Shown: one piece after another, positions 1 through 7,859 of the stretch
Position numbering within the stretch: position 1 is the first letter of the stretch
How the letters are laid out: every line of letters starts with the position of its first letter
Origin: Dietzia natronolimnaea
GTDB lineage: Bacteria; Actinomycetota; Actinomycetes; Mycobacteriales; Mycobacteriaceae
Direction of reading: 5' to 3'
Assembly (NCBI RefSeq): GCF_002289575.1
Contig: NZ_NTGA01000022.1
Span: forward strand, 1 to 64,000
DNA length: 64,000 bases
Program-made: the position numbers and the translations under genes
Notes under the pieces: generated by a model
Database searches by the model: none
What the model was told of the DNA's origin: nothing
Seen by the model: the letters and a program-made list of their open reading frames with translations, nothing else

Positions 1-271
1 GCTTCAAGATCGTGTTCGCCCGCCGCAGCTCACGGTTCTCCTTCTCGAGCTGGGCGAGGCGAGCATTGCGATCAGCGGACACCGACGAGGCGTCCTGGCC
101 CTCGGCCTGGGCTTTGCGGACCCAGGTTCGTAGCGCTTCGCGGTGCACGCCGAGTTGCTCGGCGACCCGCACGATCGCACCGTGTGAACGGTCGGGATCG
201 GCCAGGGCTTCCAGCGCCATCCGCGTCGCGCGGTCGCGAAGCTCATCCGGGTATTTGCGTGGTGCTCCCAT
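1..271 (-). CDS. IS3-family transposase OrfA, partial (runs off the left edge)
   Basis: Reading leftward from the ATG at 271 gives MGAPRKYPDELRDRATRMAL and about 70 further residues without a stop before the window ends. The first 60 residues look like the helix-turn-helix domain of IS3-family OrfA proteins, with the typical RSHGAIVRVAEQLGVHREAL and TWVRKAQ segments. Next comes a charged stretch, LAQLEKENRELRRANTILK, that matches the leucine-zipper multimerisation region of this family. OrfA binds the element ends, and OrfB (the DDE integrase made by frameshifting) should lie further left, outside the window. The ATG lies 54 bases inside the element end at 325, as is normal for this group. 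Confidence 0.88.
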   Translation of the reverse strand, partial: MGAPRKYPDELRDRATRMALEALADPDRSHGAIVRVAEQLGVHREALRTWVRKAQAEGQDASSVSADRNARLAQLEKENRELRRANTILK

Positions 272-325
272 GATTCGATGATCCTTCCGGGTAATCGATG
301 TCTCCATCAAACCCGGGGCGCTTCA
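1..325 (-). mobile_element. IS3-family insertion sequence, one end visible
   Basis: On the minus strand the element begins at 325 with TGAAGCGCCCCGGGTTTGAT, which resembles the TGAACCGCCCCGG terminal repeat that I recall for IS6110-type IS3 elements. The orfA start follows 54 bases inside. Only this end is in the window, so the target duplication and the opposite terminal repeat cannot be seen. The family assignment is firm from OrfA. The exact boundary is inferred from the terminal repeat and from where the neighbouring P450 reading frame stops. Confidence 0.75.
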
Positions 326-556
326 GTCAGCGTTCTGGAGCGCGATCTGGCAGGCGTCGGGGCCGATCAGCGCGGTCCACGTGGCGCCGAGGAAGCTCAG
401 CTCGGAGACCGGGCCGTGGTCGCGGTACCGGCGGGCCATCGTGGCCAGAGGATTCTCGACGTACTCGAGGGTCCCGCCCAGGATCGGCAGGTGGGAGCGG
501 AGGGGGGCCGGACCCGGTCGGTAGACCGGATCTCGCGGATCGCCATCGATTGACAT
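323..556 (-). pseudogene. cytochrome P450, N-terminal fragment cut by the IS element
   Basis: From the ATG at 556, preceded by AGAGG six bases upstream, the frame encodes 77 residues: MSIDGDPRDPVYRPGPAPLR, then ILGGTLEYVENPLATMARRY, then a segment ending TALIGPDACQIALQNAD. This is the usual start of a bacterial P450, with the proline-rich lead, first helix and first beta sheet. The frame then meets TGA at 325-323, which is the first three bases of the IS end. No haem-binding cysteine region is left here, so the fragment cannot be active alone. The rest of the gene probably lies left of the IS. Longer upstream starts exist but lack a ribosome site. Confidence 0.72.
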
Positions 557-586
557 ACTGCACCTCTTTGTCGGGTACTCCCAGTG

Positions 587-602
587 TGTGACAGCACTCA
601 CA
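587..602. promoter_or_regulatory. CRP/GlxR-type operator
   Basis: TGTGACAGCACTCACA is a perfect TGTGA-N6-TCACA site, the consensus bound by CRP and by the corynebacterial cAMP regulator GlxR. It lies 31 to 46 bases before the P450 start, close to or overlapping its promoter, so binding could repress transcription. The match is read directly; the regulator identity is inferred. Confidence 0.65.
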
Positions 603-603
603 T

Positions 604-632
604 ACTGTCGGCCGAATAGTGAAACCGACAGT
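604..632. promoter_or_regulatory. Inverted repeat, possible second operator of the P450 gene
   Basis: ACTGTCGG at 604-611 and CCGACAGT at 625-632 are perfect 8-base inverted repeats separated by 13 bases, immediately next to the CRP/GlxR-type site. The spacing suits a dimeric repressor such as TetR or GntR, but no local regulator gene is visible on this side. Confidence 0.4.
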
Positions 633-726
633 GTCGTTTCTCCGAATTCCTCGCGCCTGGTTCCCATCTCGGGGTCACGGGGTCGCGGGGTGGCGGGTGC
701 CGGGTGGCGTGCGCAGGGTGCCGGGA

Positions 727-2370
727 TCAGGCGCGGGCGACGAGCGCGGCCACGTCCACGCCGTGGGGGAGTGCGCCGTACTCGGCTGCGCGCTCGTCAC
801 CGAGCCTGGCCAGGCAGAACGCCTCGGCGACCGCCGCCGGGGCGTGGGCGAGCAGGACCGCGCCCTGTTGGGCGAGGGCCATGGCCTCGACGAGTCGCCG
901 TGCGAGCGCCGGTGCCGCGGCGGGATCGGCGGCCGCGCGCCCGATCAGCCCCCGGACCCGCTCGACGTGCCGGTCGAACACCTCGTGGGAGCCCAGCTGT
1001 GCGGAGATCTCGGCGTCGAAGGCGGCCACCGACTCGGGCTCGCGGGCCATCGCGCGAAGCACGTCGAGTGCGATGACGTTGCCCGAGCCCTCCCACACGG
1101 CCAGCACCGGCTGCTCGCGGTAGCGGCGGGCCAGCGGGAACGCCTCGGTGTAGCCGTTTCCGCCCAGGCACTCCAGCGACTCGTAGGCGTGGTTGGGGCC
1201 GCGCTTGCACGTCCAGTACTTGGCGACCGCGGTGGCAAGCCGGCGGTACGCGGCGGACTCGTCGTCGTCATACGCCGCCGACAGGCGGAGGGCGGTCCAC
1301 GTGGCGGCCTCCGCCTCGAGCTGGAGGTCCGCCAGCACGGCGGCCATGGCCGGTTGGTCCACCAGGGTCGCACCGAACGCGGCCCTGTGACGGGCGTGCC
1401 ACGAGGCCTCGGCCACGCCCTGGCGCATGCCCGCGGTCGCGCCCAACACGCAGTCCAGGCGGGTGCGCCCGACCATCTCGATGATCGTGCGCACCCCACG
1501 GCCGGGATCGCCGACCATCCAGCCCAGGGTGCCGTCGAACTCCACCTCGGACGAGGCGTTGGACTTGTTGCCCAGCTTGTCCTTGAGGCGTTGGACCAGG
1601 AAGGGGTTGCGCTCGCCGCCCGGGAGGACGCGGGGGACGAGGAAGCAGCTCAGTCCCTCCGGTGCCTGCGCCAGCACCAGGAAGGCGTCCGACTGTGGGG
1701 CCGAGCAGAACCACTTGTGGCCGCGCAGCACGTGCAGGCCGTCCCCGACCGGGGTGGCCGTGGTGGTGTTGGCCCGGACGTCCGACCCGCCCTGCTTCTC
1801 GGTCATGGCCATCCCGAACAACACCCCCGACTTGGTGGCGGGGTCGCGCAGCTCGGGGTCGTAGACCCTGGACATCAGCGCCGGCTCCCATTCCGCGGCC
1901 AGCTCCGGGCTCAACCGCAGGGACGGCACCACGGCGTGCGTCATGGACAGCGGGCACCCGTGCCCGGCCTCGATCTGTGAGACCAGCATGAAGCCGGTGG
2001 CCCGCTCCACGGTGGCGCCGGGACCCGGATCCGCCCAGGCGGAGGTGTGCAGGCCGCGGGACACCGAGAACTCCATGATCCGGTGATAGGAGGGATGGAA
2101 CTCGATCTCGTCCACCCGGTTGCCCCACCGGTCGTGGGCGCGGTGCACCGGGGTCAGGGTGTTGGCCAGCTCCGCGTCGTGCTGGAACTGCTCCGTACCC
2201 ACGTGTCGGCCGATCTCGTGGAACCGCTCGGTCGCGGCACCCGCCGCGCCGGGAGCGAAGACGCCCACGGCCTCACGGAGTGCGGGATTGAGGGCGTACT
2301 CGTCCACGTCCACGCGCGGCGGCGCCTGGTTGAGGACCTCGTGGGTGGTGTGGTTGCGCGTCGTCGACAT
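727..2370 (-). CDS. AidB-like acyl-CoA dehydrogenase family protein
   Basis: This 547-residue protein has the length and layout of the AidB branch of acyl-CoA dehydrogenases. The N-terminus (HEVLNQAPPRVDVDEYALNPALREAV) matches the AidB N-terminal arm. The middle has GFMLVSQIEAGHGCPLSMTHA and MAMTEKQGGSDVR, the FAD-binding region of the family, and the C-terminal helical domain includes the GGNGYTEAFPLARRYRE motif. AidB of E. coli is an alkylation-response flavoprotein with isovaleryl-CoA dehydrogenase activity; the role in this organism is unknown. The ATG at 2370 is used because GGAGGAG precedes it and it leaves 29 bases after the upstream thioesterase gene, with which it is probably cotranscribed. 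Confidence 0.85.
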   Translation of the reverse strand: MSTTRNHTTHEVLNQAPPRVDVDEYALNPALREAVGVFAPGAAGAATERFHEIGRHVGTEQFQHDAELANTLTPVHRAHDRWGNRVDEIEFHPSYHRIMEFSVSRGLHTSAWADPGPGATVERATGFMLVSQIEAGHGCPLSMTHAVVPSLRLSPELAAEWEPALMSRVYDPELRDPATKSGVLFGMAMTEKQGGSDVRANTTTATPVGDGLHVLRGHKWFCSAPQSDAFLVLAQAPEGLSCFLVPRVLPGGERNPFLVQRLKDKLGNKSNASSEVEFDGTLGWMVGDPGRGVRTIIEMVGRTRLDCVLGATAGMRQGVAEASWHARHRAAFGATLVDQPAMAAVLADLQLEAEAATWTALRLSAAYDDDESAAYRRLATAVAKYWTCKRGPNHAYESLECLGGNGYTEAFPLARRYREQPVLAVWEGSGNVIALDVLRAMAREPESVAAFDAEISAQLGSHEVFDRHVERVRGLIGRAAADPAAAPALARRLVEAMALAQQGAVLLAHAPAAVAEAFCLARLGDERAAEYGALPHGVDVAALVARA

Positions 2371-2399
2371 GTGGTGGGTGCTCCTCCGGCCCGCGGTAC

Positions 2400-3224
2400 T
2401 CAGGACTTGAAGTACATGAGTTGGTGGCTGGTGGCGAGCAGGGTGCCGTCGCGGCTCCACAGTCTCGCCGATTCATCGTGGTAGTTGCCGTGGAACCGGT
2501 GGGCGTGGACGCTGCCCAGGATGAAGTCCGTGCCCTGGGCCGCGATCTCGTCCGCGGTGGCCAGGTAGTGGATCGTCAGCGTGACCGTTCCCGCGGGGAT
2601 CGGCCGGCCGAGCCGGAGGAACGACCTGGGGAAGAACGAATCGCACATCGCGGTGAGCGCGACGTGGTCGAGGGGGCGGGGCGGGGTGTCGCGGATCCAC
2701 ATCGTCGTCGTCGAATCCGGGCTCGTCTGTCCCTCCTCGACCGACTGCAACGCCCCCGTCACGAACCGCATGTCGTAGTTGTCCACCCACTTGACCCCAC
2801 GGTCCGCCGCGGCCGGGGTCAGGTCCTCGGGTGCGGGGACCCCGGGCGGGCCGACCTCGGTCTCCGACCACGTCTCGCGCCGCAGCGCGGTGATCGCCGT
2901 GGCGGTGGTGACCACCTGATCGCCCTGGCGCATCTCGAGCCACCAGTGCTGGTTGGAGCGGTTGGTGCGGGTCGGCAGCACCTCGATCTCGAACTCGCCC
3001 TCGGCCACCGGGCCCGCGTAGTTCAACGTCAGAGCCAGCGGGTCACCGTGTAGCTCCGGGTGCTTCAGGATCGCCTGCAGCATCGTCGCCGCGGTCGTCC
3101 CGCCGAACGGCCCGACCATGTTGGCCCACGCGTCGACCGTGCGGCCCCGGACCAGGTTCTCGCCGCCGCGTTCGAGAGCGACGGCCTGATCCAGAGTGTG
3201 TCCAGGGGCGTATCGACCGGTCAC
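2400..3224 (-). CDS. Acyl-CoA thioesterase, TesB-like double hotdog
   Basis: This 274-residue protein resembles actinobacterial thioesterases of the TesB/double-hotdog type. It has GGTTAATMLQAILKHP in the first hotdog and LDHVALTAMCDSFFPRSFLR and a C-terminal HANRFHG-like strand (GSVHAHRFHGNYHDESARLW) in the second. Such enzymes hydrolyse acyl-CoA to free acid and CoA. The start is GTG at 3224 with GAGGAGA upstream; the longer frame to 3275 has no ribosome site. It is the first gene of a likely two-gene operon with the AidB-like dehydrogenase, which suggests a shared acyl-CoA substrate. Substrate length cannot be read from the sequence. Confidence 0.8.
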   Translation of the reverse strand: MTGRYAPGHTLDQAVALERGGENLVRGRTVDAWANMVGPFGGTTAATMLQAILKHPELHGDPLALTLNYAGPVAEGEFEIEVLPTRTNRSNQHWWLEMRQGDQVVTTATAITALRRETWSETEVGPPGVPAPEDLTPAAADRGVKWVDNYDMRFVTGALQSVEEGQTSPDSTTTMWIRDTPPRPLDHVALTAMCDSFFPRSFLRLGRPIPAGTVTLTIHYLATADEIAAQGTDFILGSVHAHRFHGNYHDESARLWSRDGTLLATSHQLMYFKS

Positions 3225-3374
3225 GGCACTCTCCTCATCGGGCGGCGTGAGGGGTGCGCCGCCGGGTGGTCCCACCGTACCGAGGGGTCGGGGGGCGCCC
3301 GGTCACCACTCACGGTGGTTCTCCGGTGTGACCCGTGTCACCATGGGGTGTACTCGATCGGAGAGGCGATCTCG

Positions 3375-3920
3375 ATGCCCGGAACCGTCAGAACACCGAA
3401 CGTCAGAACACCGAACATCAGAACACCGAACATCAGAGCCCTGACCGCCACGGCCCTGACCGCCGGCCTGCTCGCGTCCTGGGCGCCCGCTGCATCCGCG
3501 GTCAACACCGACTCCCTCATGCCTCCGCCCGCCGGGTGTTCGGTGGACGTGCAGCGGATCGCCGCGCAGACCCCCGGGCCGTTCCCCGGGGTCGGGTGGA
3601 CGGTGGGGCAGAGCGGGAACCTGTGCGGTGAACTCGGCTACCTGTTCCTGGAGACCGCGGGCGGGACGGTCTCGTCGCCCACCCGTGTCGTGCTGTTCCA
3701 CCGGGGCGAGCAGGTCGCGACGCAGCCCGGCACCACGCCGCGTGTCCTGCTCGGGCAGCACAGCGACTTCCACGTGGAGCTGCGCGTGCAACAGGAGCCG
3801 GTGGCGGGCCAACCGAATGCGGAGGCCGTCTACGCCTCCACCATCTACGTGTGGAACCCGTTCGCCGGCGCGGGGGACGCGACCCCGATCGGTCCGCTAC
3901 CGCCCGGGATGACCCTCTAG
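3375..3920 (+). CDS. Secreted protein of unknown function
   Basis: The 181-residue product starts with an unusually long basic lead made of VRTPN-type repeats. A hydrophobic segment (ALTATALTAGLLASWAP) and a signal-peptidase-like site (ASAVNTD) follow. The mature part has two cysteines (CSVDVQRIAAQ and NLCGELGYLFLETAGG) and beta-rich sequence, and I do not recognise a family. The ATG at 3375 is chosen because GGAGAGG precedes it. It is followed by a second exported or membrane gene at 3942, and the two may be cotranscribed. The N-terminal repeat is encoded by a 15-base tandem repeat that can vary in copy number without changing frame. Confidence 0.7.
   Translation: MPGTVRTPNVRTPNIRTPNIRALTATALTAGLLASWAPAASAVNTDSLMPPPAGCSVDVQRIAAQTPGPFPGVGWTVGQSGNLCGELGYLFLETAGGTVSSPTRVVLFHRGEQVATQPGTTPRVLLGQHSDFHVELRVQQEPVAGQPNAEAVYASTIYVWNPFAGAGDATPIGPLPPGMTL
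3387..3436 (+). repeat. 15-base tandem repeat inside a signal-peptide coding region
   Basis: The unit (g/a)tcagaacaccgaac occurs three times plus five bases, in frame, encoding VRTPN VRTPN IRTPN IR. It lies just after the start codon of the secreted protein gene at 3375. Confidence 0.9.
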
Positions 3921-3941
3921 CCAGGGCGACGGGGTGGCGAC

Positions 3942-4694
3942 GTGACCGGGGCCGACGGAGTACGGGGAGGCGGTCAGTCGCCGGTCTACGCGGCCCTCGC
4001 GGTGGTCGTGGTGGTCGGGGTCCTCGTCGCGACCGTCACCACCGTCGCGCTGATGCGATCGCGAGACGAGACGTCTCCCGAGGTGACCGCCCCGGCCGGC
4101 CCCAGCACCACCGCGACCTCGACCCGGGCCTCTCGCGCCACCACCACCGCTCCCGCCACGCCCACCGCGGTCGTCCCCGCACCCGCGGCGGTGTGTGACG
4201 CCGGGGTGATCAACACCGACCTGGGGTACCCGGACAGCGGAGCGCGGATCATCGACTGCGACGCCGGCTGGGCGGTCATGGCCGGCGACATCTCGGGAGA
4301 CCCGTTCTGGGTGGTGTTCCGGAACGGCCGGTGGCGGCAGGCCGATGGGGTCTCGATCTACACCATGACCTGCCCGGACGAGGCCATCGCGATGGGCGCC
4401 CCAGCGTGGATGGCCCGCAGGCACCTCGTCACCTGCCGCACGTCGATGACCTCCGCCGTCGTCCCCACGCCGCGCGCGATGACGACCCGGGGCGCGGCCC
4501 CGCCGACGACGATCCGGACCACGGCGGCCCCGACGACGACCCGCGCGCAGACGTCGATGCCGACCTCGACGCCCGCGACCTCGCAGACGCCGACGGGGGC
4601 GCCCTCCGACACCTCGACGGCCACCGCGGGGTCAGCGACGGCGGGCACAGCGACGGTCGCGGCCCCCGGCGCCGCAGCGGACCGGGCGCCCTGA
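3942..4694 (+). CDS. Membrane-anchored Thr/Pro-rich protein of unknown function
   Basis: The 250-residue product has one N-terminal membrane segment (VYAALAVVVVVGVLVATVTTVALM). A Thr/Ser/Pro/Ala-rich linker follows, then a compact middle domain of about 80 residues with three cysteines (AAVCDAGVINTDLG, IIDCDAGWAVMAGDISGDPFWVVFRNGRW, YTMTCPDEAIAMG) and a second long Thr-rich tail. The middle part resembles small extracytoplasmic domains of actinobacterial surface proteins, but I cannot name it. The GTG at 3942 follows the previous gene by 21 bases. The low-complexity arms suggest a wall-spanning, possibly glycosylated, stalk. No catalytic residues are evident. Confidence 0.7.
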   Translation: MTGADGVRGGGQSPVYAALAVVVVVGVLVATVTTVALMRSRDETSPEVTAPAGPSTTATSTRASRATTTAPATPTAVVPAPAAVCDAGVINTDLGYPDSGARIIDCDAGWAVMAGDISGDPFWVVFRNGRWRQADGVSIYTMTCPDEAIAMGAPAWMARRHLVTCRTSMTSAVVPTPRAMTTRGAAPPTTIRTTAAPTTTRAQTSMPTSTPATSQTPTGAPSDTSTATAGSATAGTATVAAPGAAADRAP

Positions 4695-4772
4695 CGTCCC
4701 GCCGGCCGGAGGGCGATCCCCGTCGGGGGGAGGGCGATCTTCCCCGGCCGGATGTCGATCCCCCCCCGGCGG

Positions 4773-5696
4773 TCAGATGCGCTCGAGGAACCCGGCGATC
4801 GCCGCCCATGACTCCTCGGGGGCCTCCTCCACGAGGTAGTGCCCGGCGTCGATCGCGCGGCCCTCGGCCCGGGGCAGCCGGCCGCGCCAGACCTCCAGCG
4901 GATCCACCTCCGCGCCCACCTTCCCCCGGGCGCCCCACAGCACGAGCGCGGGCAGGTCCGGCCGGCGGTGCAGATCCGCCTCGTCGTGGGCGAGGTCCAC
5001 GGTGGCAGCCGCCTGATAGTCGCCGCAGATCGCGTGGATGACGCCGGGTCGAGCGATGGCCTGCTCGTACTCGGCCAGGGCCACCGGATGGAACGCCTCC
5101 AGCGGGGAGTAGAGGCCGGCGAGGGCCGAATGGAGGAATCGCACCGGGTCGTCGGCGATCATCGGCTCCGCGATCTCGGGCCGGGCCAGGAAGCCCCAGT
5201 GGTAGTAGGCGCGGATCATCTCCGGTGACATCTGCCGCCACACCTCGGTGGTGGGCAGGATGTCGAGCAGCGCCACGCCCCGCACCAACCCGGGCCGATC
5301 GAGCACCAGCCGATGCGCGGTCCGGGCACCCCGGTCGTGTCCGATGACGACAGCGGTGTCGTCGTCGGTCCCGTCGCGTTCCCCGTCGCCTGCCGGACCG
5401 GACCCACCTCCCCCGAGCTCGCCGATCAGTGCGGTGACGTCGGCGGCCATGGCGCGGAAGGAGAAGTCGTCGTCGAGGCACTCCGAGGCGCCGTATCCGC
5501 GCAGGTCGGGAACGGCGACGGTGTGCCGGGTGGCCAGCCCGGCGGCAATCCGGTGCCACATCGCCCCGGTCTGCGGGTACCCGTGCAGCAGCACGACCAG
5601 CGGTCCCGATCCGCCGACGCGCACCCTGATCCGGGCGCCGGGCGTCTCGATCACGCGGGAGCGGAAACCGGGGAAGAGATCGGGTCCGTCGGTCAC
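4773..5696 (-). CDS. Alpha/beta hydrolase, fluoroacetate (haloacetate) dehalogenase-like
   Basis: This 307-residue protein has the signature blocks of the haloacetate dehalogenase/epoxide hydrolase group: oxyanion HGYPQT, DLRGYG, nucleophile elbow GHDRGAR with Asp as nucleophile, and C-terminal GHYLVEEAPEE with the catalytic His. The YYHWGF stretch supplies the His-Trp pair, and CGDYQAAATVDLAHDEAD the Tyr, that form the halide pocket in fluoroacetate dehalogenase. Defluorination is therefore plausible, but many relatives act on epoxides or unknown esters. The GTG start at 5696 follows AAGGAGA. A Gly-rich insertion (GGGGSGPAGDGERDGTDDD) separates DVTALIGEL from the nucleophile strand. The gene converges with the 3942 gene. 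Confidence 0.8.
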   Translation of the reverse strand: MTDGPDLFPGFRSRVIETPGARIRVRVGGSGPLVVLLHGYPQTGAMWHRIAAGLATRHTVAVPDLRGYGASECLDDDFSFRAMAADVTALIGELGGGGSGPAGDGERDGTDDDTAVVIGHDRGARTAHRLVLDRPGLVRGVALLDILPTTEVWRQMSPEMIRAYYHWGFLARPEIAEPMIADDPVRFLHSALAGLYSPLEAFHPVALAEYEQAIARPGVIHAICGDYQAAATVDLAHDEADLHRRPDLPALVLWGARGKVGAEVDPLEVWRGRLPRAEGRAIDAGHYLVEEAPEESWAAIAGFLERI

Positions 5697-5755
5697 CGGG
5701 TCTCCTTGGCCTGAAAGGGGGTCGCCAGGGCGACGCTAACAGGCACAATCGGTCC

Positions 5756-7153
5756 ATGCACCGATCCCGGCGAGCCACATTCGTAGAGTTGACGCAGGGC
5801 AGGTCCTTCCCGCCGATGTCCGGCCGCGCGGCCCCGGACCTGGCGGCGGCCGGGTTCGGCGAGTCGGAGTGGGCGTGCAGCGGCGAGGCCGTCTCCTACG
5901 ACACGGTGGCGACACCGGGCGACGGGCGCGTCGAGCTCACCGAGGCCGATTCCGCGCCGTTCGCGACCCGCGTACTGGTGCGGCAGCCGGAGCCGGGGTC
6001 GTTCAGCGGCGTGGTGCTGGTGGAGTGGCTCAACGTCAGTGGTGGACAGGACGCCGCGCCGGACTACACCTACCTCGCCGACGAGATCCTCCGGGCGGGT
6101 CACGCCTGGGTCGGGGTGTCGGCCCAGTTCATCGCGGTCGAGGGCGGGGACGCCGCGGTGGGCCTCGGCGGCCAGACCAAGGGACTCCGAGCCCAGCGGC
6201 CCGAACGCTACGGGGACCTGCACCACCCCGGCGACGCGTACGCCTACGACATCGTCACGCAGGTGGGGCGCTACGTGCGCGAGCCGGACGGGGAAGGGCC
6301 GCTCGCAGGTCTACGCGCGCGGTCGGTCATCGCGGTGGGCGAGTCGCAGTCGGCGTTCGCGCTGACCTCCTACGTCAACGGCGTCCACCCGCGGGTCGGG
6401 GTGTTCGACGCGTTCCTCCTCCACAGCCGTGGAGCCGGGTACCTGCCCTTCGACGACCGCGGCCGCGGAAGCGACATCGTCGCCGCCCTCGGTCGCGGCC
6501 CGGCGACGCTCCGCGAGGACGTGGGCGCGCCGGTGATGGTGGTGCAGGCGGAGGGTGACCTGATCGGTCGTATCGCCTCCCTGCCCGCCCGCCAGCCCGA
6601 TTCGGAGTCCGTGGTGACCTGGGAGATCGCCGGCCAGGCCCACGCGGACCTCTACCAGCTGGGTGAGTTCGCACAGTTCGTCGACTGCCACGGCCCGGTC
6701 AACAGCGGCCAGCAGGTGTTCGTCCTCCGCGCCGCCCTGAGGCACCTGGTGTCCTGGGTCGCCGGCGGTGCGCGCCCGCCGGCCGCGCCGCCGGTGGAGA
6801 TCGACGACGACGAGGTCGTCACCGACGAGCTGGGCAATGGCCGGGGTGGCGTGAGGACCCCCGTCGTGGAGGCCCCGGTCGAACAGCTCACCGGAGTGCC
6901 CCATCCCGAGGCCCAGCCCCTGTGCATGCTCCTCGGGCGGACCGTCGAGCTCTCCGAGCAGGCGCTGCGGGAGCGGTGGCCCGGTGGTGGGCAGTCAGGG
7001 GCAGCTCAGTCAAGGGGAGCGCAGTCGGGGCGTGAGCAGTACCTGGCGGCCTATCGCGCGGCCACGGACCGGCTCATCGCCGAGGGATTCCTCCTGCCCG
7101 AGGACCGTGAGGAGATCCTGGCCGACGCCCGCCCGGAGCGCCTCACCTGGTGA
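5756..7153 (+). CDS. Alpha/beta hydrolase domain-containing protein
   Basis: The 465-residue product matches the large actinobacterial hydrolases annotated as alpha/beta hydrolase domain proteins. It has GVVLVEWLNVSGGQDAAPDYTYLADEILRAGHAWVGVSAQ near residue 85 and a nucleophile elbow SVIAVGESQSAFAL. A likely acid lies in VQAEGDLIG, and HADLYQ supplies a plausible catalytic His. No signal peptide is seen. A Gln/Gly/Ser-rich insert (GGGQSGAAQSRGAQSGREQ) precedes the last helices. The start at 5756 lacks a clear ribosome site; ATG at 5816 is an alternative. It is divergent from the dehalogenase-like gene with 59 bases between them. The substrate is unknown. Confidence 0.72.
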   Translation: MHRSRRATFVELTQGRSFPPMSGRAAPDLAAAGFGESEWACSGEAVSYDTVATPGDGRVELTEADSAPFATRVLVRQPEPGSFSGVVLVEWLNVSGGQDAAPDYTYLADEILRAGHAWVGVSAQFIAVEGGDAAVGLGGQTKGLRAQRPERYGDLHHPGDAYAYDIVTQVGRYVREPDGEGPLAGLRARSVIAVGESQSAFALTSYVNGVHPRVGVFDAFLLHSRGAGYLPFDDRGRGSDIVAALGRGPATLREDVGAPVMVVQAEGDLIGRIASLPARQPDSESVVTWEIAGQAHADLYQLGEFAQFVDCHGPVNSGQQVFVLRAALRHLVSWVAGGARPPAAPPVEIDDDEVVTDELGNGRGGVRTPVVEAPVEQLTGVPHPEAQPLCMLLGRTVELSEQALRERWPGGGQSGAAQSRGAQSGREQYLAAYRAATDRLIAEGFLLPEDREEILADARPERLTW

Positions 7154-7859
7154 GTCGGGCGCGGGTGCCGCGGCGGGGTGCGCGGCCCCAGGTGAGTTCG
7201 GGTGATCGCGTGAGCAGGATGACCGCCACGAACAGCGCCTGGGCGCCCACATAGGTGGCCATCACCACGAGGTCGCGGTTCGCCCAGGCGACGAGATCGG
7301 GCCGGAAGGCCCCCAACGCGATCAGGCCGTCGGACAGGACGAACAGGGCGCCGCCGAGCGCGCCGACCCAACCGTGGCTCGAGGCGAGCCACGCCACGGC
7401 GAGCAGAAGCAGCCCGTAGACCACCACGGCCGGGGCGAGCATCCCGGCCTCCGGAACCGTCACCACCAGCAGCGCGACCGCCACCACGATGAGCAGCAGC
7501 GTCCACGCGAACGGCGACCGTCCCCGGTCCACGCGGGTGAACGCGACGATCCACAGCACCTGGGCCGCGGCGAACCCGCCGATCATCGACAGGAACTGCA
7601 CGTCGGAGGGGACGATCTTCGGGAGTGAGTCCCCGACCCAGCTCGCGGCCAACGCTGCCAGGGCCCAGGGCCAGGCGGGCCCGCGGTCCTCGGGCGGCAG
7701 GACGAGCAGCACCACCGCCAGCGCGGGCATGAGTAAGACCTGCGACCAGGCTGCCACCGCGTCGGCGCCGGTCACCAGCGCGACCAGGTGGGCGAGCGTC
7801 ACCCCGGCGACAGGGCCCCAGCTCAGTGCGCGCATGCGCACGACGCTATCGCCGCTCAC
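7143..7859 (-). CDS. YhhN-family lysoplasmalogenase-like membrane protein
   Basis: This 238-residue protein is almost entirely hydrophobic, with about eight membrane segments. It carries the YhhN layout: an acidic ASWVGDSLPKI motif early and GALFVLSDGLIALGAF later, the two conserved Asp regions of the family. Characterised members hydrolyse the vinyl-ether bond of lysoplasmalogens. The GTG at 7859 overlaps the MFS stop codon as GTGA, which indicates translational coupling; ATG at 7835 is the alternative start. It is the last gene of a marR-MFS-yhhN operon. The enzymatic role is inferred from the family only. Confidence 0.72.
   Translation of the reverse strand: MSGDSVVRMRALSWGPVAGVTLAHLVALVTGADAVAAWSQVLLMPALAVVLLVLPPEDRGPAWPWALAALAASWVGDSLPKIVPSDVQFLSMIGGFAAAQVLWIVAFTRVDRGRSPFAWTLLLIVVAVALLVVTVPEAGMLAPAVVVYGLLLLAVAWLASSHGWVGALGGALFVLSDGLIALGAFRPDLVAWANRDLVVMATYVGAQALFVAVILLTRSPELTWGRAPRRGTRARLTR

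Noticed and set aside
619-1980. Open frame of 453 codons on the plus strand opposite the AidB-like gene
   Set aside because: It is a GC-driven shadow: low-complexity Gly/Arg/Ala/His sequence with no start signal, and the opposite frame is a clear acyl-CoA dehydrogenase.
4695-4772. GC-rich repeats between converging genes as a terminator
   Set aside because: There are short repeats of GGAGGGCGATC, but I cannot draw a single convincing stem, so I leave it uncalled.
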